NCBI GenBank assembly: GCA_964498785.1
Contig: CAZCJL010000139.1
Coordinates: 1-16,767 of the forward strand
Direction: 5' to 3'
Length of the DNA stretch: 16,767 bases
Source: Mariaggregatimicrobium sp964498785
Lineage (GTDB): Bacteria; Zhuqueibacterota; Zhuqueibacteria; Thermofontimicrobiales; Thiofontviventaceae
Part shown: positions 6,609-14,041 of the stretch, piece after piece
Layout of the letters: each line of letters starts with the position of its first letter
How positions within the stretch are numbered: the stretch's first letter is position 1
The notes under the pieces: generated by a model
Told to the model about the DNA's origin: nothing
The model's database searches: none
Seen by the model: only the letters and a program-made list of their open reading frames with translations
Program-made: the position numbers and the translations under genes

Positions 6609-7844
6609 ATGTTATATCCAAGATTTATTAAACAAAATATAATCGATGCGCTGCAAGACACGCCGGTGAATCTGATTACCGGCGCCCGGCAGACCGGAAA
6701 AACGACGCTCGTGAAACAACTCGTAAGTGAAGATTATCCTGCTCAATACGTTACGCTTGACGATCTATCAATTCGGGGCGCGATTGAGAATGATCCCCAG
6801 GGATTTCTGAAAAGCAAGACAACGCCATTGATTATCGATGAAATTCAGCTTGTGCCTGATCTGCTGCCGGCAATCAAATATGAAGTGGATATAAACAGAA
6901 CTCCCGGGCGATTTTTGCTGACTGGCTCTGCAAATATCTTAACTCTTCCGCGTATTTCCGAATCGTTAGCCGGTCGAATGGAAATACATACGCTTTTCCC
7001 ATTGTCGCAGGGTGAATTATCAAATAAGAACGAGATTTTTATTGACTGGATATTTTCAGAGAAATTAGATCGCAATGATATTGAATCCAAGAGAGAAAAT
7101 GATATCTGGGTGCGAATCGTAAATGGCGGGTACCCGGAAATTATTAAACGAACTGCCGCCGATCGAAAGCATGCCTGGTTTCAGGATTATATCACAACCA
7201 TTCTGCAGCGTGATGTCAAAGAGCTTTCAAACATCGAAAGTCTTACGCAAATGCCGAGAGTCATTCAATTATTGGCGAATCGTATATCATCGCTACTGAA
7301 TATTGCTGAATTGTCCCGTTCTTTGCAAATTCCACAGACAAGTTTGAAACGATATATCTCATTGTTAGAAATTACATTTTTAGTTTATTTTCTGCCAGCC
7401 TGGAGCGGAAATTTAGGAAAGCGTATCGTGAAGACCCCGAAGCTGTATTTCACCGATACAGGGTTGGCTGCTTATTTAATGGGCGCGGATTTCAATTCTC
7501 AGAACGAAAAATTTAATATATCCGGACCGTTGTTGGAGAATTTCGTACTTTCAGAACTTAAGAAGCAGAGTGCATGGAGCCAGACAAAACCTCAAATTTT
7601 TCATTTCCGAAATCAAACGGGATTGGAGGTTGATTTCATTCTGGAAGACCGCCGACGGAATTGTGTGGGTATTGAGGTGAAAGCAGCAGCCACTGTTCGA
7701 TCTGATGATTTTAAAGGACTGCGATGGTTTCAAGATAATGTAAACACAGAATTTGTACGAGGGATTGTTTTATACAATGGTGCTGAATTTGTGCCCTTTG
7801 GGAATGAGCTTTATGCGGTTCCGGTGAGCGCATTGTGGACGTGA
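6609..7844 (+). CDS. AAA_14/DUF4143 family ATPase with C-terminal PD-(D/E)XK-like domain
   Basis: The protein has 411 residues from ATG 6609, which is preceded by AGAGGTG (6599-6605). Walker A is GARQTGKT (25-32) and Walker B is LIIDE (74-78, Asp77-Glu78). A sensor-like LLTGSAN follows near 103. The middle helical part includes a winged-helix-like stretch (LNIAELSRSLQIPQTSLKRYISLLE). The DUF4143 region carries YFTDTGLAAYLMG, and the C-terminus shows GLEVDFIL...CVGIEVKAA, the usual restriction-like nuclease core of this family. Such ATPases are common, often in many copies, and usually stand alone; their cellular role is poorly known. Here the gene has its own promoter, faces the convergent permease operon, and lies between 24-bp direct repeats, so it may be a separate acquisition. 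No function should be inferred from the neighbours. Confidence 0.85.
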   Translation: MLYPRFIKQNIIDALQDTPVNLITGARQTGKTTLVKQLVSEDYPAQYVTLDDLSIRGAIENDPQGFLKSKTTPLIIDEIQLVPDLLPAIKYEVDINRTPGRFLLTGSANILTLPRISESLAGRMEIHTLFPLSQGELSNKNEIFIDWIFSEKLDRNDIESKRENDIWVRIVNGGYPEIIKRTAADRKHAWFQDYITTILQRDVKELSNIESLTQMPRVIQLLANRISSLLNIAELSRSLQIPQTSLKRYISLLEITFLVYFLPAWSGNLGKRIVKTPKLYFTDTGLAAYLMGADFNSQNEKFNISGPLLENFVLSELKKQSAWSQTKPQIFHFRNQTGLEVDFILEDRRRNCVGIEVKAAATVRSDDFKGLRWFQDNVNTEFVRGIVLYNGAEFVPFGNELYAVPVSALWT

Positions 7845-7857
7845 GACCGCGTGCGCC

Positions 7858-7882
7858 GGAGTGCAGTCGCTTTATCGACTGC
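7858..7882 (+). repeat. GGAGTGCAG hairpin repeat, copy 1
   Basis: GGAGTGCAG (7858-7866) leads into a 7-bp stem GCAGTCG/CGACTGC (7863-7869, 7876-7882) with a 6-base loop. It sits 13 bases after the AAA stop codon in the convergent gap. No U-run follows on either strand, so it is a poor terminator. A diverged relative lies at 9333-9357 on the other strand. Confidence 0.45.
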
Positions 7883-7956
7883 CAGTCTGCTAAAGGTCGG
7901 AATACGAGATAAGTGATACGGGAAAAAGACAAACTAATTTGTTTTCCGGATCCCAT

Positions 7957-7980
7957 ATCCCGAATCACAAATCCCGCTTT
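7957..7980 (+). repeat. 24-bp direct repeat, right copy, overlapping the permease stop codon
   Basis: This matches 6468-6491 at 23 of 24 positions. Its last two bases are part of the stop codon of the minus-strand permease gene (7979-7981). Confidence 0.65.
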
Positions 7981-9226
7981 ACTCATATCGTAACGCAACA
8001 ATCGGATCCATTTTGGATGCTTTAAACGCTGGCCAAAATCCAAACGTCACGCCGACTGCTGTGCAAAACACCAGTCCGACAATCGCCCATTCCATTGGCA
8101 CAGTGGCAGCGAAATGAGTGAGAACGCTCACAATATTGCCCAGTCCAAAGCCCACCAGTACGCCGAATAATCCGCCGATGTTGCACAGAATAATCGCTTC
8201 CAGTAGAAACTGCCACAGAATATTACCGCGCTTGGCGCCCAGCGACTTGCGGATGCCAATCTCCCGCGTCCGTTCGGTAACCGAGACGAACATGATGTTC
8301 ATGATTCCGATACCGGCGACAATTAGCGCGACGATACCGATCACGAATGCGCCGACTTTAATCCCTGCTGTCACATCGTTGAATGTTTTGATCTGGCTGT
8401 CATTGGTGAAAATCGTGAAATCATCTTCCTGATTTGGTTTGAGTCCGCGCCCTTTGCGCATCACTGCCCGTGTCTCGGCGATAGCTTCCTGTAACAGTTC
8501 CGATGATTTTGCCCGCACAGTTATGTTGACCGAACGCTCCTGACCCCGATTGTCCCGTAAACCATAAACTCGTTTAAATTTGCTAATCGGAATGATCATA
8601 TAATTGTCAAAATTGCCGCCCATGGCAGATGTTTTAGCCTCCAGCACTCCAATCACTTTGAATTTTCGGCCATCGATTTTGATTGTTCGTTGCAGCGGGT
8701 TGGCCCAGGGAAATAGTTGCTGCGCGACCGAATGTCCCAATACAACAACACTGCTGCCGATTTTTACATCAAGATCAGTTAAATTTCGACCATATTGAAT
8801 GTAATGCGTATTGTTTTCAGAATACTCAGGTGTTCCGCCGCAGACGGTCAGATTGGAATTCGTGGCGATATCACGATAGCGGGCAACGTGCCCGAAACTC
8901 CACAATTCTGCGCCCACCAGATCGACGGTTTTAACTTTTTCACGAATGGCATTGGCATGTTCCACAGTGGTTGGAGGGCGCTGCATGATTTTTCGCATTT
9001 CTTCTTCACTAATCGGACCACCGGCTGCCCATTTTTGCACCTGGAATGTCTGCGTCCCCAATACGCTCAATTCTTTTTCAATAGTGCTTTGAATGACGGA
9101 AATTCCCGTCATCACCGCGATGATGGATGCCACACCGGCGATAATTCCGATGAGCGTTAGAAATGAACGCAATTTGTGGGAGGCTACTGCATTAATAGCC
9201 ATTTTAAATGCTTCGAGGATTTGCAT
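7979..9226 (-). CDS. MacB/FtsX-type ABC transporter permease (second of two)
   Basis: This 415-residue protein has the layout of MacB-like permeases without a fused ATPase. A first membrane segment (about 19-45) is followed by a periplasmic MacB_PCD domain (about 46-285) and three C-terminal membrane segments (about 291-313, 338-365, 380-402). The cytoplasmic loop after segment 2 has the FtsX signature VSVTERTREIGIRKSLGAKR, which contacts the ATPase in this family. The C-terminus DPIVALRYE is also typical. AGAGG lies 8 bases before the ATG. It is the last gene of adaptor-permease-permease, 134 bases after the preceding permease, with a 33-bp palindrome in that gap that may modulate expression. 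By family it would couple cytoplasmic ATP hydrolysis to periplasmic efflux, or to lipoprotein or peptide handling. The substrate is unknown. Confidence 0.88.
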   Translation of the reverse strand: MQILEAFKMAINAVASHKLRSFLTLIGIIAGVASIIAVMTGISVIQSTIEKELSVLGTQTFQVQKWAAGGPISEEEMRKIMQRPPTTVEHANAIREKVKTVDLVGAELWSFGHVARYRDIATNSNLTVCGGTPEYSENNTHYIQYGRNLTDLDVKIGSSVVVLGHSVAQQLFPWANPLQRTIKIDGRKFKVIGVLEAKTSAMGGNFDNYMIIPISKFKRVYGLRDNRGQERSVNITVRAKSSELLQEAIAETRAVMRKGRGLKPNQEDDFTIFTNDSQIKTFNDVTAGIKVGAFVIGIVALIVAGIGIMNIMFVSVTERTREIGIRKSLGAKRGNILWQFLLEAIILCNIGGLFGVLVGFGLGNIVSVLTHFAATVPMEWAIVGLVFCTAVGVTFGFWPAFKASKMDPIVALRYE

Positions 9227-9264
9227 ATTAAATACCTCTGAATTTTAGATTAATTATAATTCCG

Positions 9265-9297
9265 AGATTTCCGAAATCTTTGAGATTTCGGAAATCT
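9265..9297. repeat. 33-bp perfect palindromic repeat, copy 2
   Basis: The arms at 9265-9279 and 9283-9297 are identical to those of copy 1; the loop is TTG instead of TAG. It lies between the two permease genes, so it would be a hairpin inside their mRNA if they are co-transcribed. Confidence 0.8.
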
Positions 9298-9332
9298 GTG
9301 TGTTGTCTTTATCGAATCCGGGATCGACTTTT

Positions 9333-9357
9333 GCGGCCAAAAAGACGGCTGCACTCC
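9333..9357 (-). repeat. GGAGTGCAG hairpin repeat, diverged copy 2
   Basis: On the minus strand GGAGTGCAG (9357-9349) leads into a stem GCAGCC/GGCCGC (one G-U pair) with an 8-base loop. The layout matches the copy at 7858-7882, but the stem sequence differs. Confidence 0.35.
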
Positions 9358-9360
9358 ATA

Positions 9361-10596
9361 TCACTCATACCGCAATGCTTCAACTGGTTTGAGGCGAGAG
9401 GCGCGATACGCCGGGATAATCCCGGAAAGAACCCCCACTAATATCGAAACGACCAGAGCTACGATTGCAATAGGAACGGAAACAGTCGCCGGAAGAACCA
9501 ATTTGTCAATCAATGCAGCGATACCAAACGAAGCCAGAATGCCGATCAACCCACCTATCAAACAGATGGCGGACGATTCGAATAAAAACTGGGTCAGTAT
9601 TGCGCGACGCTTGGCGCCAATTGCTTTTCGGGTTCCGATTTCACGGGTACGCTCGGTGACTGATACGAACATGATATTCATCACACCGATTCCGCCCACA
9701 AACAGCGAGATGCCGGTAATCACCAATCCGATGAGAACAACCACACCCATGATATTATTGTACGCGTTCATCAGAGTATCCATTGTATTGATCGAGAAAT
9801 CATCGCCCTCGGTGGGTTTCAGTTTGCGGATTTTTCGCATTTCGCCGATCAGTTCATAGCGGAAATCTTCCATCAATTCCTGACTTGGGGCTTTTACAGC
9901 GATGCTGAAGCGTCTGTTTTGTCCGCCAAATGCTTTCAGAAACGCGCTCAATGGTATGAAAATTTGCCGGTCATAATTTGGGCCCCCGAAAAAGCCGGCG
10001 CTGCCCTGTTTTTCCATCACGCCAATCACCCGGAAAGTGTACCAGCCAATTTTAATTTCTTTATGAAGCGGATCAATATCCGGGAAAAGGTGTTCCTTAA
10101 TTTCCGAACCAATTACACATGCAAATTTCTTATATTGCACATCCAGCGATGTAAAAAATCTGCCGTATTCCGGTACCGCATTGGTCACCTGAATTTGCAT
10201 TTCTGTGGTTCCGATCACCGGAACGCTTTCCAATACTTTGGAACGGTATTTAATATTGCGTCGGGTACTGGTGGATGGATTTATGGCCTTTGCACTTTTC
10301 AGGCGATGGCTTAATTTTTCACTCTGCTTGAATGTGACATCCGGACGATTTCGGTACAGGAAAAAGTCGCCGGTGATGATCCACGGCATTCGCGACACGT
10401 AGAGCACATCCGAACCAACCGCGGAAATGCTTTCTTTGAAATTATTTTTTAGCCCATTGGCAACGGTCATTGTCGTCACCACCGCAAGAATACCAATGAT
10501 GATACCGAGCGTGGTCAGTATGCCCCGTGTTTTATTGGTTTGAATAGCAGAAATTGCAATTCGGAACGCTTCGATGATTTCATGTAAAAAGCGCAT
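9361..10596 (-). CDS. MacB/FtsX-type ABC transporter permease (first of two)
   Basis: This 411-residue paralogue of the downstream permease has the same architecture. One N-terminal membrane segment (about 24-48) precedes a periplasmic MacB_PCD region (about 49-280), then three C-terminal segments. The loop VSVTERTREIGTRKAIGAKR and the ending KPVEALRYE closely match its neighbour. The periplasmic parts are much less alike, which suggests old duplication with divergence, or a heterodimeric permease. AAGG lies 8 bases before the ATG. The gene starts 22 bases after the adaptor stop, so the two are almost certainly one transcript. No ATPase domain or Walker motif is present. Confidence 0.88.
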   Translation of the reverse strand: MRFLHEIIEAFRIAISAIQTNKTRGILTTLGIIIGILAVVTTMTVANGLKNNFKESISAVGSDVLYVSRMPWIITGDFFLYRNRPDVTFKQSEKLSHRLKSAKAINPSTSTRRNIKYRSKVLESVPVIGTTEMQIQVTNAVPEYGRFFTSLDVQYKKFACVIGSEIKEHLFPDIDPLHKEIKIGWYTFRVIGVMEKQGSAGFFGGPNYDRQIFIPLSAFLKAFGGQNRRFSIAVKAPSQELMEDFRYELIGEMRKIRKLKPTEGDDFSINTMDTLMNAYNNIMGVVVLIGLVITGISLFVGGIGVMNIMFVSVTERTREIGTRKAIGAKRRAILTQFLFESSAICLIGGLIGILASFGIAALIDKLVLPATVSVPIAIVALVVSILVGVLSGIIPAYRASRLKPVEALRYE

Positions 10597-10618
10597 GTTA
10601 ATAACCTTGATAGTACGA

Positions 10619-11896
10619 TCAGGATTGTTTTTTATCTTGTTTTTTGACTGTTACAGCAACATTATTTTCCAGTGTTTGACTTATCGCACGGAAACTGCCG
10701 GAGACGATTTCATCACCCTCTGCGATTCCGTCTGCAATTTCGATATGAGTTTCACTTTGAATCCCGGTTTTCACCTGATGAGCTTTTGCCATTCCGCTTT
10801 CAATAATAAAGACGACTTGCACAAACCCGTCTTTGTCCGGGACGAATTCCGGTTCAGATGTAGCGCTATCCGCAGCGGCAGCTTCTCCGTTACCAGACTT
10901 TGCTGCCTTTTGCTTTAATTGTTCCGGGGTTCGAACGGTGACGCACTGGATCGGAACGCCCAGCGCATCATTTCTGATTTCTGTGACAACATCGCTGCTT
11001 GCCGTCATTCCGGGTCTCAACTTATCGCCGGCATCGCGGATTGCAATCTTCACTTCAAATTCAGTCTTTTGCTCCGTGGTTCCGGCGCCGCTGATTGTTG
11101 CGCTGCTTGCGATTTCGCTGACTACACCATGAAACACCTTATTTGGCAGTGCATCCACCTCAATTGTTGCACTGTCGCCAATTGAAACCGAAACAATGTC
11201 GTTCTCATCCACATTCACCAGCGCTTCCATCTCGGAAAGATCAGAAATCACCATAATTACATCTTCCTGAAATTGAGAGCCCAACGCGATTTCTCCGACT
11301 TCTTTATTCAATTCGCTAATAGTGCCGGACATTGGCGCGTAAATCGTTGTTTTGGAAAGATCATCTTTGGCTTGCTTTAACGCGGCCCGGGCTTGTTCTA
11401 CCTGTTCCAGTGCAGATTGATACCGTGCTTTTTCGACCTGTGCCGCGGAATAGGTTTGATCCAGCAGCGCCTGAGATTCCAGATCTCTGGAAAACAATTC
11501 TTTGGTCCGTTGATAATCTTTCTCGGTTTTGAGTTTATTCTCTTTTGCCAATTGGGCATTTGCCTCGATTGAGCGAAGATTTGCCTCTGCTTGTTCTACC
11601 GAGGCTTTAAACCGTTCCCGGTCGAGTTGTACCAGCAGAGTGCCGCGCTCCACCCAGTCACCTTCCTCCACGTGCAATTCGATAATTTTTGCAGCGACAT
11701 CAGCACTGATATTGACCTGGGTTTTCGGTTGAATACGCCCGGTCGCGGTTACCGTTTCCACAATTTTCAGCCGTCCGACTTTTTGAGTTTCAACGACTGT
11801 TGCCTCAGTGCCATTCTTTTTTAATGAAAGTACCGCAATCATGATAATGATGATTGCGACGACTATCGAAGCGATAATTATTTTTTTTCGAGACAT
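10619..11896 (-). CDS. MacA/HlyD-type periplasmic adaptor (membrane fusion protein)
   Basis: This 425-residue protein is anchored by one N-terminal membrane segment (about 5-25) without a lipobox. A first half-lipoyl motif (VSGxV-like TGRIQP...EEGDWVERG, about 53-85) leads into an alpha-hairpin with coiled-coil character (about 92-180). The second lipoyl half follows (IYAPMSGTISEL, about 187-205), then the beta-barrel and a membrane-proximal domain. An Ala/Glu/Ser-rich low-complexity insert of about 25 residues, near 315-340 (KSGNGEAAAADSATSEPEF), interrupts the last region. MacA-like adaptors bridge an inner-membrane ABC transporter to a TolC-type channel; no TolC gene is in the window. A weak AGGA lies 11 bases before the ATG. 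This is the first gene of the adaptor-permease-permease set. Confidence 0.88.
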   Translation of the reverse strand: MSRKKIIIASIVVAIIIIMIAVLSLKKNGTEATVVETQKVGRLKIVETVTATGRIQPKTQVNISADVAAKIIELHVEEGDWVERGTLLVQLDRERFKASVEQAEANLRSIEANAQLAKENKLKTEKDYQRTKELFSRDLESQALLDQTYSAAQVEKARYQSALEQVEQARAALKQAKDDLSKTTIYAPMSGTISELNKEVGEIALGSQFQEDVIMVISDLSEMEALVNVDENDIVSVSIGDSATIEVDALPNKVFHGVVSEIASSATISGAGTTEQKTEFEVKIAIRDAGDKLRPGMTASSDVVTEIRNDALGVPIQCVTVRTPEQLKQKAAKSGNGEAAAADSATSEPEFVPDKDGFVQVVFIIESGMAKAHQVKTGIQSETHIEIADGIAEGDEIVSGSFRAISQTLENNVAVTVKKQDKKQS

Positions 11897-12181
11897 GATC
11901 TGAAGTATCCTGTTTTGATGAATACGTAATATTGATTATTTTAAAGGTATGTGATTTTCATTAAAATTGAATTCATTTAAATTCCTGTGTAAGCTATGTA
12001 CGGAATCAATGATTTAAATGTTACATTTTTGCCTGTATAAACAAAAAATGTACATGAATATGGGATATGCGTTGAAAAAAGAATTTTTGTCCGGTTAAGT
12101 GGCTTCTGTATTAACCGGAACTTTTAAAAGGCGGAAGGCATTTAAATTTTAATTAATACGATGAATTAAACGGATAATTTT
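11897..12181. other. 285-bp AT-rich divergent intergenic region with two inverted repeats
   Basis: This gap separates the minus-strand transporter operon from plus-strand yhbY, so it should hold promoters for both. Two inverted repeats are visible: ACATTTTTG (12023-12031) against CAAAAAATGT (12042-12051, one extra A), and TCCGGTTAA (12090-12098) against TTAACCGGA (12111-12119), a perfect 9-bp stem with a 12-base loop. Either may be an operator or a leader hairpin. I see no convincing -35/-10 pair, and no open frame worth calling. Confidence 0.5.
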
Positions 12182-12466
12182 ATGGAATCCATTTTTCTAA
12201 GCGGTAAAAAAGCCCGCCAATTACGCGCCGAAGGGCATCACCTCAATCCGGCAGTCATGATTGGTAAAGACGGACTGACGCCACAGGTGCTTCATTCGAT
12301 TCGAAAAGTGCTGGACACAAATCCTCTCATCAAAATAAAAATTCTGGACACTTCGGACATGAATCGCAAACAATTCGCTGCCGATCTTGCCGAAAACACC
12401 ACATCACAAGTCGTACAAGTATTAGGCAAAACAATTTTGTTATATCGGGAACCAGAAGCAGAATAG
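12182..12466 (+). CDS. yhbY: YhbY-type CRM-domain RNA-binding protein
   Basis: This small 94-residue protein consists entirely of one CRM domain. It has the family pattern LSGKKARQLRAEGHHLNPAV, followed by the MIGKDGLT loop (GKxG type, about 22-29), an amphipathic helix with VLHSIRKVLDTN, and the strand LIKIKIL. In E. coli, YhbY associates with pre-50S ribosomal subunits and is thought to help assembly. Length and motif order match the family. The ribosome binding site is weak (CGGA about 8 bases upstream). It stands alone, with the transporter operon diverging to its left and a lipoprotein gene 143 bases to its right. Chance similarity is unlikely. Confidence 0.9.
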   Translation: MESIFLSGKKARQLRAEGHHLNPAVMIGKDGLTPQVLHSIRKVLDTNPLIKIKILDTSDMNRKQFAADLAENTTSQVVQVLGKTILLYREPEAE

Positions 12467-12523
12467 GGTAGACATCAGATTAGTTATCTTTTTCTAATGA
12501 ATCTCGCAATATTGTTGCAAGGT

Positions 12524-12532
12524 TGTTATAAT
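12524..12532 (+). promoter_or_regulatory. Predicted extended -10 promoter of the CsgG-domain lipoprotein
   Basis: TGT followed by TATAAT (12527-12532) is an extended -10 with a perfect hexamer. No good -35 lies 16-18 bases upstream, which suits an extended -10 promoter. It would give a leader of about 70 bases before ATG 12610. Confidence 0.45.
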
Positions 12533-12594
12533 TGATTTGTTCGCACATAATTCTTATTTTTTGATCAATTAATTACAATGTGAACCCAAAAAAT

Positions 12595-12602
12595 GAGGAG
12601 GT
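12595..12602 (+). promoter_or_regulatory. Strong ribosome binding site that fixes the lipoprotein start
   Basis: GAGGAGGT ends 7 bases before ATG 12610. The longest frame begins at GTG 12580, but then the Shine-Dalgarno sequence would be inside the coding region. Confidence 0.75.
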
Positions 12603-12609
12603 ATGTGCC

Positions 12610-13899
12610 ATGTCAATGATGAAAAAGTCCTGGCCTGTTTTCTTTATCTCTCTGTTATTAATCAGTTATCTGGTAGGGTGCGCTGCATTCACGAAATACG
12701 GCCAGATGGAGAAAAACGCCCGTAAAAGCTTCAATCAGGGAGAATTTGATACGGCTTTTAACGGAGCAGTAAACGCGCTGAAAATGAAGCCTACTTATAA
12801 TAAGGCGCAAGAACTGCTTCAAAGCTCGTATCAGTCCTCTGTGACCCGGCATGAAAATAGTGTCGAGAGCCATATTAATTCAGCAAATCAATTCAAATGG
12901 GATGGTGTGGTTGCCGAGTACGAACACTTAATCGGAATGAATGATCAACTCAATAATCTCCCGCCTCTTGTCAATTCAAAAACACAACAACCCATTGTCA
13001 TTGAAACGAAAGATTACAGCGAGCCATTGAATATTGCCAGGCAAAATGCTGCTGAAATTCACTATCAGGAAGGTGAAAAACTCAGCAAAATTCAATCGCT
13101 GGATAGTCAAAAAAGCGCCGCGAAAGAGTTTAAAAAAGCCGATGAATATGTACGAGGTTTCAAAGATGCTTCTGTAAGATATGAATCATGCCGACGAGCT
13201 GGTATCAAACGCATGGCGATAATCCCGCTTGAAAATCGCAGCGGTAAATCCCAATATGGCGCGGTTGAGGAAATGATCACGGATGATATCATCAGCGATG
13301 TCATGGGAGATCTCGGAGCAATGGAGTTTTTGGAAATCATCTCACGGGATCAGTTGTTGCAGGTGATGGAAGAACAGAAATTGGGCATGACCGGATTGCT
13401 GAATGACCAGACAGCCGTGGAATTGGGCAAAGTACTTGGCGTCCATGAATTAATGACCGGAAAAATAACGCAGATTATGCATCGACCCGCACCGTCCACA
13501 CCCAGAGCGAAGACATACCAGGAACAGGCACGAGTGGCAACTCACAAAGAAAAGTATCGCAATAGCAAAGGCAAGCTGCGTGAGAGATGGGTGTATGCCG
13601 ATGTTGCTGCCAGTGTCACAAAATTTGAAAAAACAGCCAGCGCTTCAATTGTGGGATCATTCCAGATTTTGGATGTCGCCACTGCAAAAATAAAGAAAAG
13701 TCAGTCCTTTAAAGGAGACGGCTTTTTTATGTGTGAATGGGGTGAATTTCGCGGTGATGAACGGGCGCTGTCTGATGAATCAAAACGGTTGGTTTCAAAA
13801 TCTGAAGAATACGTGCCCTCTGGCGAAGAATTAGTGAATAAAGCGGCAAGAGATTTAAGTGCAAATCTCGCCTCGACGTTGAAGGATTACGCGCGCTAA
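12610..13899 (+). CDS. Lipoprotein with N-terminal TPR-like helices and a CsgG-family domain
   Basis: From ATG 12610 the protein has 429 residues. It has a lipoprotein signal peptide with lipobox LVGC (acylated Cys24). Residues about 28-190 are helical and TPR-like: repeated short helices with a Gly/Ala/Tyr pattern, including FNQGEFDTAFNGAVNALKMK. A CsgG-like domain covers about 199-290, with KRMAIIPLENRSG, ISRDQLLQVMEEQKLG and the pair ELGKVLGVHELMTGKITQI. A C-terminal part of about 140 residues follows (about 290-429), rich in Lys/Glu and beta strands, with no family I recognise. CsgG itself forms the curli secretion channel, but many CsgG-domain lipoproteins in FCB bacteria have other envelope roles. 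No curli subunit genes are near, so I do not propose curli export. It appears monocistronic: own promoter upstream, strong terminator downstream. Confidence 0.75.
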   Translation: MSMMKKSWPVFFISLLLISYLVGCAAFTKYGQMEKNARKSFNQGEFDTAFNGAVNALKMKPTYNKAQELLQSSYQSSVTRHENSVESHINSANQFKWDGVVAEYEHLIGMNDQLNNLPPLVNSKTQQPIVIETKDYSEPLNIARQNAAEIHYQEGEKLSKIQSLDSQKSAAKEFKKADEYVRGFKDASVRYESCRRAGIKRMAIIPLENRSGKSQYGAVEEMITDDIISDVMGDLGAMEFLEIISRDQLLQVMEEQKLGMTGLLNDQTAVELGKVLGVHELMTGKITQIMHRPAPSTPRAKTYQEQARVATHKEKYRNSKGKLRERWVYADVAASVTKFEKTASASIVGSFQILDVATAKIKKSQSFKGDGFFMCEWGEFRGDERALSDESKRLVSKSEEYVPSGEELVNKAARDLSANLASTLKDYAR

Positions 13900-13934
13900 A
13901 TGATTTGTTTTTAGGCACACCGTCGAATGGAAAT

Positions 13935-13960
13935 GAGGTAGGTCGGGACGATACCACCTC
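13935..13960 (+). other. Hairpin immediately before the terminator
   Basis: GAGGTAGGT (13935-13943) pairs with ACCACCTC (13953-13960), with one bulged A and a 9-base loop. It lies between the lipoprotein stop codon and the intrinsic terminator. It may be a 3' UTR processing or stability element, or a small repeat. Confidence 0.4.
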
Positions 13961-13966
13961 AAAAAG

Positions 13967-14003
13967 AGCCTCTGGGGAGAAATTTTTCTCCGGGGGCTTT
14001 TTT
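13967..14003 (+). terminator. Strong intrinsic terminator after the CsgG-domain lipoprotein
   Basis: AGCCTCTG (13967-13974) pairs with CGGGGGCT (13991-13998, two G-U pairs). This continues into GAGAAA/TTTCTC and is followed by six T residues (13998-14003). An A-run (13961-13965) on the left side means it may also work on the minus strand. Confidence 0.85.
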
Positions 14004-14005
14004 AT

Positions 14006-14034
14006 TTGATTATGAACAAACAATTTCGTATAAT
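14006..14034 (+). promoter_or_regulatory. Predicted promoter of the kinase-galT-EamA operon (leaderless type)
   Basis: TTGATT (14006-14011), a spacer of exactly 17 bases and a perfect TATAAT (14029-14034) make this the best promoter match in the window. A start about 7 bases after the -10 box falls at 14041-14042, directly on the A of the kinase ATG (14042). It begins two bases after the T-run of the preceding terminator. Confidence 0.65.
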
Positions 14035-14041
14035 TGAAGCT

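Noticed and set aside
6609..7844. Defence-system component
   Set aside because: DUF4143 ATPases with a PD-(D/E)XK core might suggest defence, but there are no methyltransferase, helicase, integrase or other defence genes nearby.
12610..13899. Curli secretion channel CsgG
   Set aside because: Only the CsgG-like middle domain matches. The protein is much longer, and no csgA, csgB, csgE or csgF-like genes are present.
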